In this document: one piece after another, positions 48,037 through 56,093 of the stretch
Layout of the letters: the number at the start of each line of letters is the position of its first letter
Numbering within the stretch: the stretch's first letter is position 1
From: Staphylococcus schleiferi
Lineage (GTDB): Bacteria > Bacillota > Bacilli > Staphylococcales > Staphylococcaceae
Reading direction: 5' to 3'
DNA: 64,000 bases
Assembly: GCF_900458895.1 (NCBI RefSeq)
Contig: NZ_LR962863.1
Span: 2,458,244 to 2,522,243 of the forward strand
Position numbers and translations under genes: made by a program
Notes under the pieces: model-generated
What the model was told of the DNA's origin: nothing
The model's input: only the letters and a program-made list of their open reading frames with translations
The model's database searches: none

Positions 48037-48568
48037 CAATTTCATCTCCTAACATTATCTTCACATTCATTGTTTTCGTACAAAAACAAAACTTTAATTA
48101 AGAATTAATAATAAAACACTAATAATTGCGCGCAATAGCTATTAAAACTCATGATTATGCTCGCCAAAAATGAGTAAGATTGCACAAGGTGTGAGACATC
48201 CCCCACCCAGTCTCGTTGTCTTTTATTTATTCTTTTATCCGCGCTTTCATGATGTAAAATATGAAAAAAATTCACTCTCATAAGTCTACATCCCTTTTAA
48301 TCATAGAAACTCTTCATTCTTCTCCCATCCTTACTTTACCATATTTCAAATGTCTGACGTTACTCATCCATCATGAAATCATCACTTTAAACTAAAGTTA
48401 TTATAGGATAACAATATACACACGCGTAGCTAAACAATTATTGCTAGATTTCACATTAAAAAATACGATTCAAACTTTCCTCCTTGCTATTACTTTTTAT
48501 TAATGGTATATTTTTTATACTTAGAAAAAGAAAATAACTACAACGAAAATTAGGGGAGGTCATTTGTA
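48037..48568. other. gap where ureABC would be expected
   Basis: This AT-rich stretch of 530 bases shows no frame resembling UreA, UreB or UreC on either strand. It contains a small hairpin (GAGACATCC...GTCTCG, about 48193-48219) and the promoter/RBS (GGGGAGG) of the YceI gene at the right. Confidence 0.6.
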
Positions 48569-49083
48569 ATGACAAAATTTAATCTTGATACTGTACACAG
48601 TACTTTTGGTTTTTCAATTAAACATTTAATGGTTTCTAAAATTAGAGGTACTTTTAAAGACTATGATATTCAATTAACTGGCGATGTAGGAGATGCGTCT
48701 TCATTATCAGCAGTAGCAACAATTAAAGTAGACTCTGTTGATACAGGTAATGCGGATCGTGACCAACACTAAAACCAAAAGATTTCTTTGATAGCGAAAC
48801 ATATCCAGAAATCAAATTTGAATCTACTCAAATCACTGAAAACCAAATTACAGGTCAACTTACAATTGCAGGTCAAACACATGAAGAAACGTTTGATTTT
48901 ACACACAACGGTGTGAGCGCAAATCCAATGACTGGTGGCCAAGTTACTGGTTTTGTTGTAAAAGGTACAATCAACCGTGAAAAAGACGGCATTAGCTTTA
49001 ACCAAACACTAGAAACTGGTGGGGTTATGTTAGGTAAAGATATCCAATTTGAACTAGATAGTGAATTTGCTATCGAAGCTTAA
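48569..49083 (+). pseudogene. YceI-family protein, single-base frameshift
   Basis: The frame begins TKFNLDTVHSTFGFSIKHLM, a YceI lipid-binding beta-barrel, and stops after GNADRDQH at 48770. Reading one base shifted resumes with FFDSETYPEIKFESTQI and the normal C-terminus (GGVMLGKDIQFELDSEF). Only one base (probably T before AAAA) is missing near 48768-48776, so this may be a recent mutation or an assembly error. YceI proteins bind isoprenoid-type lipids. Confidence 0.8.
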
Positions 49084-49090
49084 TGCATCT

Positions 49091-49173
49091 CAACAAATCA
49101 TCGCGCGCTCACATACTGAAATGTCATATAGACGTTTTTAAGGGCAGTATGTCACGCCGATGATTTGTTTTTT
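49091..49173 (+). terminator. terminator after the YceI gene
   Basis: AACAAATCATCG...CGATGATTTGTTTTTT, with an inner CATACTG/CAGTATG pairing. The rest of the 335-base gap to mhqR is AT-rich without a frame. Confidence 0.75.
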
Positions 49174-49383
49174 ATCGATTAGTTTCATCAATGGTTTCGA
49201 TTAAAAAGTTTTATAATGTGAAAACCGGCAATATATATAGCGTACTCTCCTTTTAAAAGGAATCACTCTTTATAACTTGTAAAGATATAAACCGCATCAA
49301 ATCAACATTGAGTCGTTGTATGTTGGATGTGGGTATAAAAATTAAACTTAATTCTTTACTTTGCCAAATTTACAAGTTATAAT

Positions 49384-49401
49384 TATCTCGAATTCGAAAT
49401 A
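49384..49401 (+). promoter_or_regulatory. MhqR operator, site 1
   Basis: TATCTCGAATTCGAAATA, a near-palindrome just upstream of the mhqR ribosome site. The flanking TATAATTATCTCGAATTCGA recurs, inverted and with one change, before mhqE. Confidence 0.75.
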
Positions 49402-49418
49402 AAAGGAGGGGTTGTCAA

Positions 49419-49850
49419 TTGCAACGAACGGATATTGCACTCAAAACACTGATTGGACTCAAACGTACAAATGACATGATGGATAAAATTATACGCAATG
49501 ATGTGAAATCTTATGGATTAAATATTACCGAATTTGCTGTACTTGAGCTTTTATATAACAAGGGTGAACACAGCATTCAACGGATCCAAGAACGCATTTT
49601 AATTGCAAGTAGTAGTACTACTTATGTTGTGCAAAAACTAGAGGAAAAAGGACTATTGCAACGAAGACAATGTGAAAAAGACAGACGTGTAAGCTATGCA
49701 GCCTTAACGGATAAAGGGCAAGCGCTTATGGCTCAGATTTTCCCACAACATGCAAAAGCAATTGAAGCAGCCTTTTCAGAATTGACAACGGAAGAATTAA
49801 ATACTTTACAGCAAACTTTAAAAACATTAAGTACACAAACCGACAGCTAA
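49419..49850 (+). CDS. mhqR: MarR-type repressor MhqR
   Basis: This 143-residue winged-helix regulator has ITEFAVLELLYNKGEHSIQRI and the recognition region ASSSTTYVVQKLEEKGLLQRRQCEKDRR. One cysteine (RRQCEKD) precedes the wing. MhqR represses quinone-detoxification genes and releases DNA when quinones react. Start is TTG 49419 after AAAGGAGGG. Two matching palindromes, one before this gene and one before mhqE, suggest autoregulation and control of the downstream genes. Confidence 0.88.
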   Translation: MQRTDIALKTLIGLKRTNDMMDKIIRNDVKSYGLNITEFAVLELLYNKGEHSIQRIQERILIASSSTTYVVQKLEEKGLLQRRQCEKDRRVSYAALTDKGQALMAQIFPQHAKAIEAAFSELTTEELNTLQQTLKTLSTQTDS

Positions 49851-49882
49851 GGGTTCTCGTGTACTTTTCTTTCACACAAATT

Positions 49883-49900
49883 TAGTTCGAATTAGAGATA
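49883..49900 (+). promoter_or_regulatory. MhqR operator, site 2
   Basis: TAGTTCGAATTAGAGATA is the inverted counterpart of site 1 and lies 29 bases before mhqE, implying a second, internal promoter for mhqE onward. Confidence 0.7.
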
Positions 49901-49928
49901 ATTATAAATCAAACAAGGAGTTTTTCTT

Positions 49929-50885
49929 ATGACACAATATCTACTTAAAGGGATTCACCATGTAACTGCAATGACAAATGATGTAGAACGCAATTATCAC
50001 TTTTTTACAGACGTACTCGGTATGAGACTTGTTAAAAAAACAGTTAACCAAGATGACATTTACACTTACCACACATTCTTTGCAGATGATGAAGGTCACG
50101 CAGGAACAGATATGACTTTCTTTGATTTTCCAAACAATCCAAAAGGTGCACCAGGCACAAACGCTATCAGTCGTACTGCTTTCCGTGTACCAAATGATGC
50201 AGCACTTGAATACTATCAACAACGCTTCGATGAGTTCGGAGTAAAACACGACGACATCGACACACTATTTGATAAAAAAATCTTACGTTTTGAAGAAGAA
50301 GACGGTCAAAAATATCAATTGATTTCTGATGAAAACAATACAGGTGTTGAACCAGGTGTTCCTTGGAAAAATGGCCCTGTCCCACAAGATAAAGCAATCT
50401 ACGGTTTAGGCCCAATTGAAATTACAGTAAGCTACTACGATGAATTCAAACAAACATTGATGGAACTCTATGATATGAAACCTATGATTGAAGAAGAAAA
50501 CGTCACACTGTTAGAAGTAGGTAAAGGCGGTAATGGCGGTCAAGTTATCCTACGTAAAGATGAAGGTGTTCAAAGTCGACCCGGTTACGGTCAAGTTCAC
50601 CACGTTTCTTTCCGTGTTGAAGACGATGATGCACTCAATTCTTGGTTTGAAAAATATAACCAATTAGGTGTAAGTAGCTCTGGTATCGTTGACCGTTTCT
50701 ATTTTAAAGCACTTTACACACGTATCGGTCATGTTTTAATTGAACTTTCAACAGACGGACCAGGATTCGCTGGAGATGAACCTTATGAAACACTTGGTGA
50801 ATCACTTTCACTTCCACCATTCTTAGAAAATCAAAGAGATTATATTGAATCAGAAATTCGTGAATTTGATACAACACGCTCATAA
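49929..50885 (+). CDS. mhqE: ring-cleaving dioxygenase (glyoxalase superfamily)
   Basis: This 318-residue two-domain vicinal-oxygen-chelate enzyme has metal ligands in GIHHVTAMT, QVHHVSFRV and VLIELSTDGPGF. Family members cleave hydroquinones or catechols and protect from quinones. It follows mhqR and its operator and is the first enzyme gene. ATG 49929 follows AAGGAG. The natural substrate is inferred from the MhqRED system of S. aureus. Confidence 0.88.
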   Translation: MTQYLLKGIHHVTAMTNDVERNYHFFTDVLGMRLVKKTVNQDDIYTYHTFFADDEGHAGTDMTFFDFPNNPKGAPGTNAISRTAFRVPNDAALEYYQQRFDEFGVKHDDIDTLFDKKILRFEEEDGQKYQLISDENNTGVEPGVPWKNGPVPQDKAIYGLGPIEITVSYYDEFKQTLMELYDMKPMIEEENVTLLEVGKGGNGGQVILRKDEGVQSRPGYGQVHHVSFRVEDDDALNSWFEKYNQLGVSSSGIVDRFYFKALYTRIGHVLIELSTDGPGFAGDEPYETLGESLSLPPFLENQRDYIESEIREFDTTRS

Positions 50886-50916
50886 AACTAACTGCATGTA
50901 GACTGGAGGGTCAATA

Positions 50917-51531
50917 ATGTACACGTTTCGCGCTTCTGAACTATCCAAAAAGCAAATGTATAAATTTTTAATAGGCTCTGTCGTACCACGCCCTATCGCA
51001 TTGGTCACAAGTCAGTCTGAGGAAGGGCTTGTTAATGTTGCGCCTTTTAGTTTCTTTAATATTGTATCTTCGGAACCTGCGATCCTCTCAATTTCTGTAT
51101 CACGCAAAGAAGGAGTCATGAAAGATACAGCGAGAAACATTATAAATTCACAAGAAGCAGTCGTTCATGTGGTAACTGAAAATAATGTTTCAGATGCGAA
51201 TCAAACCGCTGCGCCATTACCCGCTAATGAAAGCGAGTTAGATATCACACAATTTACAACGACTCATTCTGAATACGTTTCAGTTCCGAGTTTAAATGAA
51301 AGTGCCATACGTTTTGAAGTAAAACTTTATCAGCATATTGAAATTCAGTCAGAAACTGAAACCGCAAATGACTTATTACTGTTAGAAATTCAAAAAGTAT
51401 CAATAGATGAACAACTATTCGACGTTGATAAGGGCTATGTTGACGTTGAGAACCTTAAACCTGTAAGTCGACTTGCTGGCGATGATTATGCACGACTAGG
51501 AGAGACTTTTACAATTAAAAGACCCCGATAA
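50917..51531 (+). CDS. flavin reductase-like, FMN-binding split-barrel protein
   Basis: This 204-residue protein has the flavin-reductase pattern GSVVPRPIALVTSQ, NVAPFSFFNIVSSEPAILSI and KDTARNII. Such proteins bind FMN and reduce flavin or quinone-like substrates with NAD(P)H. It lies between mhqE and mhqD with spacings of 31 and 20 bases, so it is cotranscribed and probably part of quinone detoxification. I am unsure whether the S. aureus mhqRED locus contains a copy. Confidence 0.8.
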   Translation: MYTFRASELSKKQMYKFLIGSVVPRPIALVTSQSEEGLVNVAPFSFFNIVSSEPAILSISVSRKEGVMKDTARNIINSQEAVVHVVTENNVSDANQTAAPLPANESELDITQFTTTHSEYVSVPSLNESAIRFEVKLYQHIEIQSETETANDLLLLEIQKVSIDEQLFDVDKGYVDVENLKPVSRLAGDDYARLGETFTIKRPR

Positions 51532-51551
51532 TGATAAAGAGGTGAATGGAT

Positions 51552-52139
51552 ATGGAACATATTTTTAAACAAGGTGATTTATCAAAACCAACTTTTGTCC
51601 TACTGCATGGGACAGGTGGCGATGAACATGATTTACTCCCAATTGCCGAATTACTTGATCCAACATACAATGCTTTGGGCGTACGTGGTAACATTTCAGA
51701 AAATGGGATGAACCGTTTCTTCAAACGTCACGGTGAAGGTCAATATGACGTAGAAGACTTAAAATTTAGAACGACAGAATTACACGAGTTCTTACAAGAT
51801 GCTGCTCAGCGTTATCAATTTGATCTCAATGAAGTGATTCTCGTTGGTTTTTCTAACGGTTCTAACATTGCGATTAGTTTAATGTTGAATGAAGCGATGC
51901 CATATAAAAAAGGCCTATTATTTGCACCACTTTATCCTTTAGAAGTACCAAAAGATATCGATTTAAGTGGTAAGTCAGTCTACCTTTCAATGGGTAAAAA
52001 TGACCCTATCGTCCCTATCTCAGAAAGTGAACACGTTCGCTCAATCTTTAAAGATCGTGGTGCAGAGGTAACTGAATTTTGGGTGAACAGTCATGAATTA
52101 ACACGCGAAACAGTTGAAGCAGCAAAAGCAACACTCTAA
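51552..52139 (+). CDS. mhqD: carboxylesterase/phospholipase-like hydrolase MhqD
   Basis: This 195-residue alpha/beta hydrolase has oxyanion region VLLHGTGGDEHDLLP, nucleophile elbow LVGFSNGSN (Ser), Asp in KNDPIVP and His in NSHELTRE. Staphylococcal MhqD is linked to quinone resistance. ATG 51552 is preferred to ATG 51546 because GAGGTGA is too close to the latter. Last gene of the operon before a strong terminator. Confidence 0.85.
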   Translation: MEHIFKQGDLSKPTFVLLHGTGGDEHDLLPIAELLDPTYNALGVRGNISENGMNRFFKRHGEGQYDVEDLKFRTTELHEFLQDAAQRYQFDLNEVILVGFSNGSNIAISLMLNEAMPYKKGLLFAPLYPLEVPKDIDLSGKSVYLSMGKNDPIVPISESEHVRSIFKDRGAEVTEFWVNSHELTRETVEAAKATL

Positions 52140-52201
52140 AGAAAGTAAAGTAAACTATATATCTATAACGGGGCTGGGACATAGGGTTTCAGCTTTCAAG
52201 T

Positions 52202-52245
52202 AAAACACCACAAAAACCTTTTTAAATGATTTTTGTGGTGTTTTT
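52202..52245 (+). terminator. mhq operon terminator
   Basis: AAAACACCACAAAAA/TTTTTGTGGTGTTTTT, 15-pair stem with T-run. It is preceded by the common staphylococcal intergenic motif GGGGCTGGGACATA. Confidence 0.88.
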
Positions 52246-52289
52246 CATTTGAATTCTAGTTAAAATTAACACTTACCGTGCTAATTTTC

Positions 52290-52675
52290 GGTTCTGTTGC
52301 AAAGTTAGAAAAAAATACCTAATGTATGTCCATCTGCATCAATTGCGCGATACAGATGATACCACTGTCCTTTAATTTTGATATATGTCTCATCAATACG
52401 CCACTTATAATACGCTTTTTTATGTTTTCTCTTCCAAATTTGATATAAAATAGGTGCATATTCTTGAACCTAACGATATACGGTTGAATGATGAATGTTC
52501 ACACCTCGTTCTCTTAATATTTCAGATATATCACGATAACTCAAAGAGTATCTTAGGTAGTAGTCAACGGCTACAGTAATAACATCCTTATCGAATTGTT
52601 TATACCTGAAATAGTTCATACAGAAGAGCCCTTTTTATTTAAATTATACTATAAACTTAACTTTGCAACAGAACC
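52290..52675 (-). mobile_element. IS431/IS257 (IS6 family) remnant 1, internally deleted
   Basis: Both ends carry the IS431 repeat (GGTTCTGTTGCAAAGTT left, AACTTTGCAACAGAACC right), but only 386 of about 790 bases remain. The minus strand encodes the transposase N-terminal half (MNYFRYKQFDKDVITVAVDY, WRIDETYIKIKGQWYHLYRA) with a stop in place of Trp after HHSTVYR. About 400 bases of the 3' part are gone. Confidence 0.9.
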
Positions 52676-52679
52676 TAAA

Positions 52680-53028
52680 AAAGCATCGCGCTTTTGTTTT
52701 TTTCAATTACTTCTTCAATCACACGCTGTGCTTGATAACTATTCTTCATGGCACGCCTCCAATTACAAACCGGACATAATTTTGATTTACAAAACCATGT
52801 TTTATATAATTTCAAATACCCGTCTTCTGTCGGTTTAAATTCTAAGACATTACCCCATTGTTTAACGTTGTGCGCTTTTTTAATTTTTAAGATTTCAAGT
52901 ATATCTGCGTAACTTACATTATCTATTTTCTTTTCTCTCCTTGGGCGTTCTTACCCATTTTTACTAATATCTTTTAAGGTTTCATTATTTTGATTTTCAA
53001 AAACATATTTTGTATGATTAGTATGCAT
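52680..53028 (-). pseudogene. pUB110-type rolling-circle Rep, N-terminal fragment A
   Basis: The frame from ATG 53026-53028 reads MHTNHTKYVFENQNNETLKD, a stop after SKNG, then ERPRREKKIDNVSYADILEIL and LYKTWFCKSKLCPVCNWRRA (zinc-type Cys pair of Rep_1). It ends abruptly at IS431 remnant 1, so the catalytic HUH and Tyr regions are missing. Rep_1 proteins nick the double-strand origin of small staphylococcal plasmids. Confidence 0.85.
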
Positions 53029-53131
53029 AACAAAACACCAACATTCTTACAGTTTGGTGATATAAAAGCATAAAAAAACTCCAGTATTTGATTTAGTCTA
53101 GTCAACTTATATCTTACTACTGGGGTTTTTT

Positions 53132-53266
53132 ATGTCAAAAATTTCTTTCACGCTTAAATCAGCCCGCAAACCCTTTGTTATCAAGGGTATAGCGACGAAA
53201 AGTAAAATCGAGTTATTTCAATATAGTATCAAGACAAGAAGAAACTCGTTTTCAACTCGTTTCTAA
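53132..53266 (+). CDS. 44-codon frame of unknown nature, copy A
   Basis: MSKISFTLKSARKPFVIKG... begins immediately after a hairpin (AACTCCAGTA / TACTGGGGTT) and stops at 53264. A nearly identical start recurs at 55687. Basic and short; probably the broken N-terminus of a mobile-element gene. Family not recognised. Confidence 0.35.
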   Translation: MSKISFTLKSARKPFVIKGIATKSKIELFQYSIKTRRNSFSTRF

Positions 53267-53271
53267 AAACC

Positions 53272-53964
53272 TTAAAACGTCTTGACCTTTCTTAATTTAT
53301 AACTTTTTGAAGAAATATTTGGCAATGCATACGGCGCTATAATATGTGAACCTGGATCATATATTGATTTTTTACTAGCCCCATATTTATAAGCTTGATA
53401 AACAATTTTAGAACAATAAGTTGGATTTTTAGAAGATAGTTTTGTATTGATTCCATAATTATATTTTTTTCCAACATAATTCTTCTTAGCCCAAGCAGCT
53501 GCTTTCGGTCCAGCCTTAGAATTTTTAGAACGATAAATTTTCAACCATTGTCCTTTACCAGAATATCTTTTTTTAAACCAAGAAAAACTATGTACAGCTG
53601 GATGATGTCCCGCACTATGTATATGCAAAACTTGATTACTACTTATAGCAATAGCTGCATGTCCAGTCAATCCTTTAGAACTTGTTGCATTAGAAATTAA
53701 TACATCTCCCGCTTTTAAACGAAAGCCTGATGAATAAGAAACTATCTCTGAATCATTCTCTAAAGATTGTTTACCTGATTCGCTTTCTTGTAAAAATTGA
53801 TTCCATTGATCTTCACTAACAGTATTATCTAAAATACCATCTTGTTGTAAACTTTGATAATTATCACCTTCAATCTCATTGGCATATGTAGACTCAGAAA
53901 AATACAATAAAACAAAAGAAGTTGTAAATATTAAAGTTAAAAAAAGAATAATTACTTTTTTCAT
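53272..53964 (-). CDS. secreted YiiX/YebB-type (permuted NlpC/P60) hydrolase
   Basis: This 230-residue protein has a signal peptide (MKKVIILFLTLIFTTSFVLL...STYA). The C-terminal domain has the permuted papain-like order: GDVLISN, then the catalytic His in SKGLTGHAAIAIS, and the Cys in PTYCSKIVYQAYKYG. Relatives cut amide bonds in peptidoglycan or lipids. A linker (about 30-80) is acidic. ATG 53964 follows AAGGAG. It is divergent from a small membrane-protein gene inside the plasmid-derived region, and is flanked by the two direct-repeat blocks. Confidence 0.75.
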   Translation of the reverse strand: MKKVIILFLTLIFTTSFVLLYFSESTYANEIEGDNYQSLQQDGILDNTVSEDQWNQFLQESESGKQSLENDSEIVSYSSGFRLKAGDVLISNATSSKGLTGHAAIAISSNQVLHIHSAGHHPAVHSFSWFKKRYSGKGQWLKIYRSKNSKAGPKAAAWAKKNYVGKKYNYGINTKLSSKNPTYCSKIVYQAYKYGASKKSIYDPGSHIIAPYALPNISSKSYKLRKVKTF

Positions 53965-54042
53965 AGCAAACTCCTTTCTTTTATATTAATATTACGTTAA
54001 TAGTCATAAAAATAAAATGATAAAATATTAATGAAAGGCGTT

Positions 54043-54411
54043 ATGAAAATGAAATTTAAACTCTTGTATTTATTAACCCCATTCATACCAATAGAATTTA
54101 TAGCAATCTATATTGACTATGCATATAATTCCCTACTCGGATATATTCCTTACTTGGTTGTTTCTGCAATTATCAGCTTGTACATATTCAAAAAAAAATT
54201 TAAAAAAAGTGTGTCTATACTGGTAAATAGAGTAATTGGAATTATTATTTCTTTTGGAAGTGTCCACACCTTTATGAACGTTTATCATTCCTCAGATTAT
54301 TTCACTCCTTTTTCAACCAGCGGATTCTCAATATTTTTAGGACTTATAAGTTTTATAACAATCGCCATTATTTATCTCGTCATATACGGAATTTCTTCAA
54401 AAAACAATTAG
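54043..54411 (+). CDS. small four-helix membrane protein
   Basis: This 122-residue hydrophobic protein has four predicted helices (about 5-22, 30-48, 62-80, 94-118) and basic loops KKKFKKS. ATG 54043 follows GAAAGG at short spacing. It is transcribed divergently from the secreted YiiX-type hydrolase, 78 bases away. An immunity-like or transport role can be imagined but nothing in the sequence proves it. Confidence 0.5.
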   Translation: MKMKFKLLYLLTPFIPIEFIAIYIDYAYNSLLGYIPYLVVSAIISLYIFKKKFKKSVSILVNRVIGIIISFGSVHTFMNVYHSSDYFTPFSTSGFSIFLGLISFITIAIIYLVIYGISSKNN

Positions 54412-54462
54412 TCCCTATATATAAATACTTTATTTCAATTGCTTTATTGACGTTGAGCCTCT

Positions 54463-54551
54463 GAACCCTTAACAAACCCAAAACTTGTCGAATGGTCGGC
54501 TTAATAGCTCACGCTATGCCGACATTCGTCTACAAGTTTAGTTAAGGGTTC
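54463..54551 (-). other. ssoA-type single-strand origin of a rolling-circle plasmid
   Basis: A long bulged hairpin: GAACCCTTAAC/GTTAAGGGTTC, AAACTTGT/ACAAGTTT, CGAAT/ATTCG, GTCGGC/GCCGAC. The apical loop contains, on the minus strand, TAGCGT (54511-54516), the CS-6 sequence of ssoA origins. It is the lagging-strand start of small staphylococcal plasmids and fits the rep fragments nearby. Confidence 0.75.
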
Positions 54552-54956
54552 TTCTAATTGATCAATAAATTTTCTCGGCATAAATACGCGCTTAAATTAT
54601 GTAAGTAACTATACCTTGAATAAAAACCTAATCATGCACTGAATAAGTAATTATTATCCTTTACTTTCATTCACACCATATTCAATACCTTAATTCCAAA
54701 CATCTGAAATAATACGGATTTTTAAACACACTAAAATTCGTGACTATCTTAGTTAAACTCTGTTTAATTAAGATTTTTTATTTCTCATTGTCCAAGGGCG
54801 CACTTGCATACCCAAAATGGTATCGTGCTAAAACCAAAATTTGCGTGTGATAATCCAATAACCTTATTTTGCATTTTAAGGGGGTATATAGAGCAAACTT
54901 TAAAAATATATAGTATTTATATCTGTATAAGCATATTTATTTCTTAAAACGCAAAT

Positions 54957-55184
54957 GTGAGCCAAATAAGAGATGTTTTTATGACGATAAACTTTGTATT
55001 CACTTTTTCTATACTTGATAAAACATCAAAAGAAATTTCTGAGTTATGTAATATCCCTAATGACCAACGAATTCAAGAAGTTATTAAACTTATGAAAGAC
55101 CATAATATCCCAGATACTGACTATGAATTTCTTAAACTTTATGATTTTTATTTTGCAGATAATCCAGACATAAAAAAACGCTAG
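54957..55184 (+). CDS. small acidic protein, unknown
   Basis: This 75-residue soluble protein (ISELCNIPNDQRIQEVIKLM, TDYEFLKLYDFYFADNPD) has no recognised family. An internal ATG at 54981 is an alternative start. It lies just before IS431 remnant 2. The preceding 54552-54956 stretch is AT-rich without a frame. Confidence 0.4.
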   Translation: MSQIRDVFMTINFVFTFSILDKTSKEISELCNIPNDQRIQEVIKLMKDHNIPDTDYEFLKLYDFYFADNPDIKKR

Positions 55185-55193
55185 CTTTTAAGC

Positions 55194-55441
55194 GGTTTTG
55201 TTGTAAAATTAGAAAAAAATATCTAATTTCCTTTTTTATCATGTCAGCATTTGCTTAACTTGCTAACATATAACTAATTTTGTGGCATGCGAAAATCCGT
55301 AAATCTGAAGAGACCTACAGTTCTTTTTATATAGTCCATAAATACATTCAATACCCTTGATTGTTTATATCTGAAATAGTTCATACAGAAGAGCCCTTTT
55401 TATTTAAATTATACTATAAACTTAACCTTGCAACAGAACCT
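55194..55441 (-). mobile_element. IS431/IS257 remnant 2, both ends, 248 bp
   Basis: The left end is decayed (GGTTTTGTTGTAAAATTAG), followed by the recognisable IS431 3' segment (GTGGCATGCGAAAATCCGTA and TACATTCAATACC). It jumps directly to the 5' end (CTGAAATAGTTCATACAGAA ... CTTGCAACAGAACC). About 540 internal bases are missing, at a different breakpoint from remnant 1. Confidence 0.88.
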
Positions 55442-55445
55442 AAAA

Positions 55446-55582
55446 ACCATTGCGCTTTTGTTTTTTTTAATTACTTCTTCAATCACACGCTGTGCTTGAT
55501 AACTATTCTTCATGGCACGCCTCCAATTACAAACCGGACATAATTTTGATTTTCAAAATTATATTTTGTATGATTAGTATGC
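55446..55582 (-). pseudogene. pUB110-type Rep fragment B
   Basis: The same rep segment as fragment A (CPVCNWRRAMKNSYQAQRVI) has lost about 215 bases between two TTTTGATTT-CAAAA repeats, so the N-terminal TNHTK part is joined directly to the Cys region. It abuts IS431 remnant 2 exactly as fragment A abuts remnant 1. Confidence 0.8.
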
Positions 55583-55686
55583 ACAGAAAAACACCAACAT
55601 TCTTACAGTTTGGTTATATAAAAGCATAAAAAACTCCAGTATTTGATTTAGTCTAGTCAACTTATATCTTACTACTGGGGGTTTTT

Positions 55687-55899
55687 ATGTCAAAAATTTC
55701 TTTCACGCTTAAATCAGCCCGCAAACCCTTTGTTATCAAGGGTATAGCGACGAAAAGTAAAATCGAGTTATTTCTATATAGTATTAAAATCGAGTTATTT
55801 CTATATAGTATCAAGACAAGAAGAAACTCGTTTTCAACTCGTTTTAAATACAAACAAATACACGTGCTTATGACATACATAAACACGTGCAAACACTAG
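55687..55899 (+). CDS. 70-codon frame of unknown nature, copy B
   Basis: Starts MSKISFTLKSARKPF like copy A but carries an in-frame 27-base tandem duplication (residues KIELFLYSI twice) and a different tail. Probably not functional. Confidence 0.3.
   Translation: MSKISFTLKSARKPFVIKGIATKSKIELFLYSIKIELFLYSIKTRRNSFSTRFKYKQIHVLMTYINTCKH
55759..55812 (+). repeat. 27-bp tandem duplication
   Basis: The unit AAAATCGAGTTATTTCTATA... occurs twice in a row (55759-55785, 55786-55812), once in copy A. Confidence 0.85.
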
Positions 55900-56079
55900 C
55901 TATCTATTTTTTATAAACAGTATTATATAAACGCAAGTCATTAAAAGAAAAGGAATAGTCAATAAAAAGACTTTTAAATGACTTATATTAGAAACCCACA
56001 AAAACAAAGATAGCATAAATATATAACTCAAAATCACAATAAAAAATATTGGCCAGTTGAAGATCTTTCTATCATACAT
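55900..56079 (-). CDS. 59-residue two-helix membrane protein, candidate immunity protein
   Basis: The minus-strand frame from ATG 56077-56079 reads MYDRKIFNWPIFFIVILSY..., with two hydrophobic helices (about 9-29 and 35-55) and the basic end FIKNR. AAAAGGTGGGA gives a good ribosome site. It starts 14 bases after the glycine-rich precursor gene, so the two form an operon. Size, charge and position resemble immunity proteins of class II bacteriocins; that role is inference. Confidence 0.6.
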   Translation of the reverse strand: MYDRKIFNWPIFFIVILSYIFMLSLFLWVSNISHLKVFLLTIPFLLMTCVYIILFIKNR

Positions 56080-56093
56080 AGTTATCCCACCTT

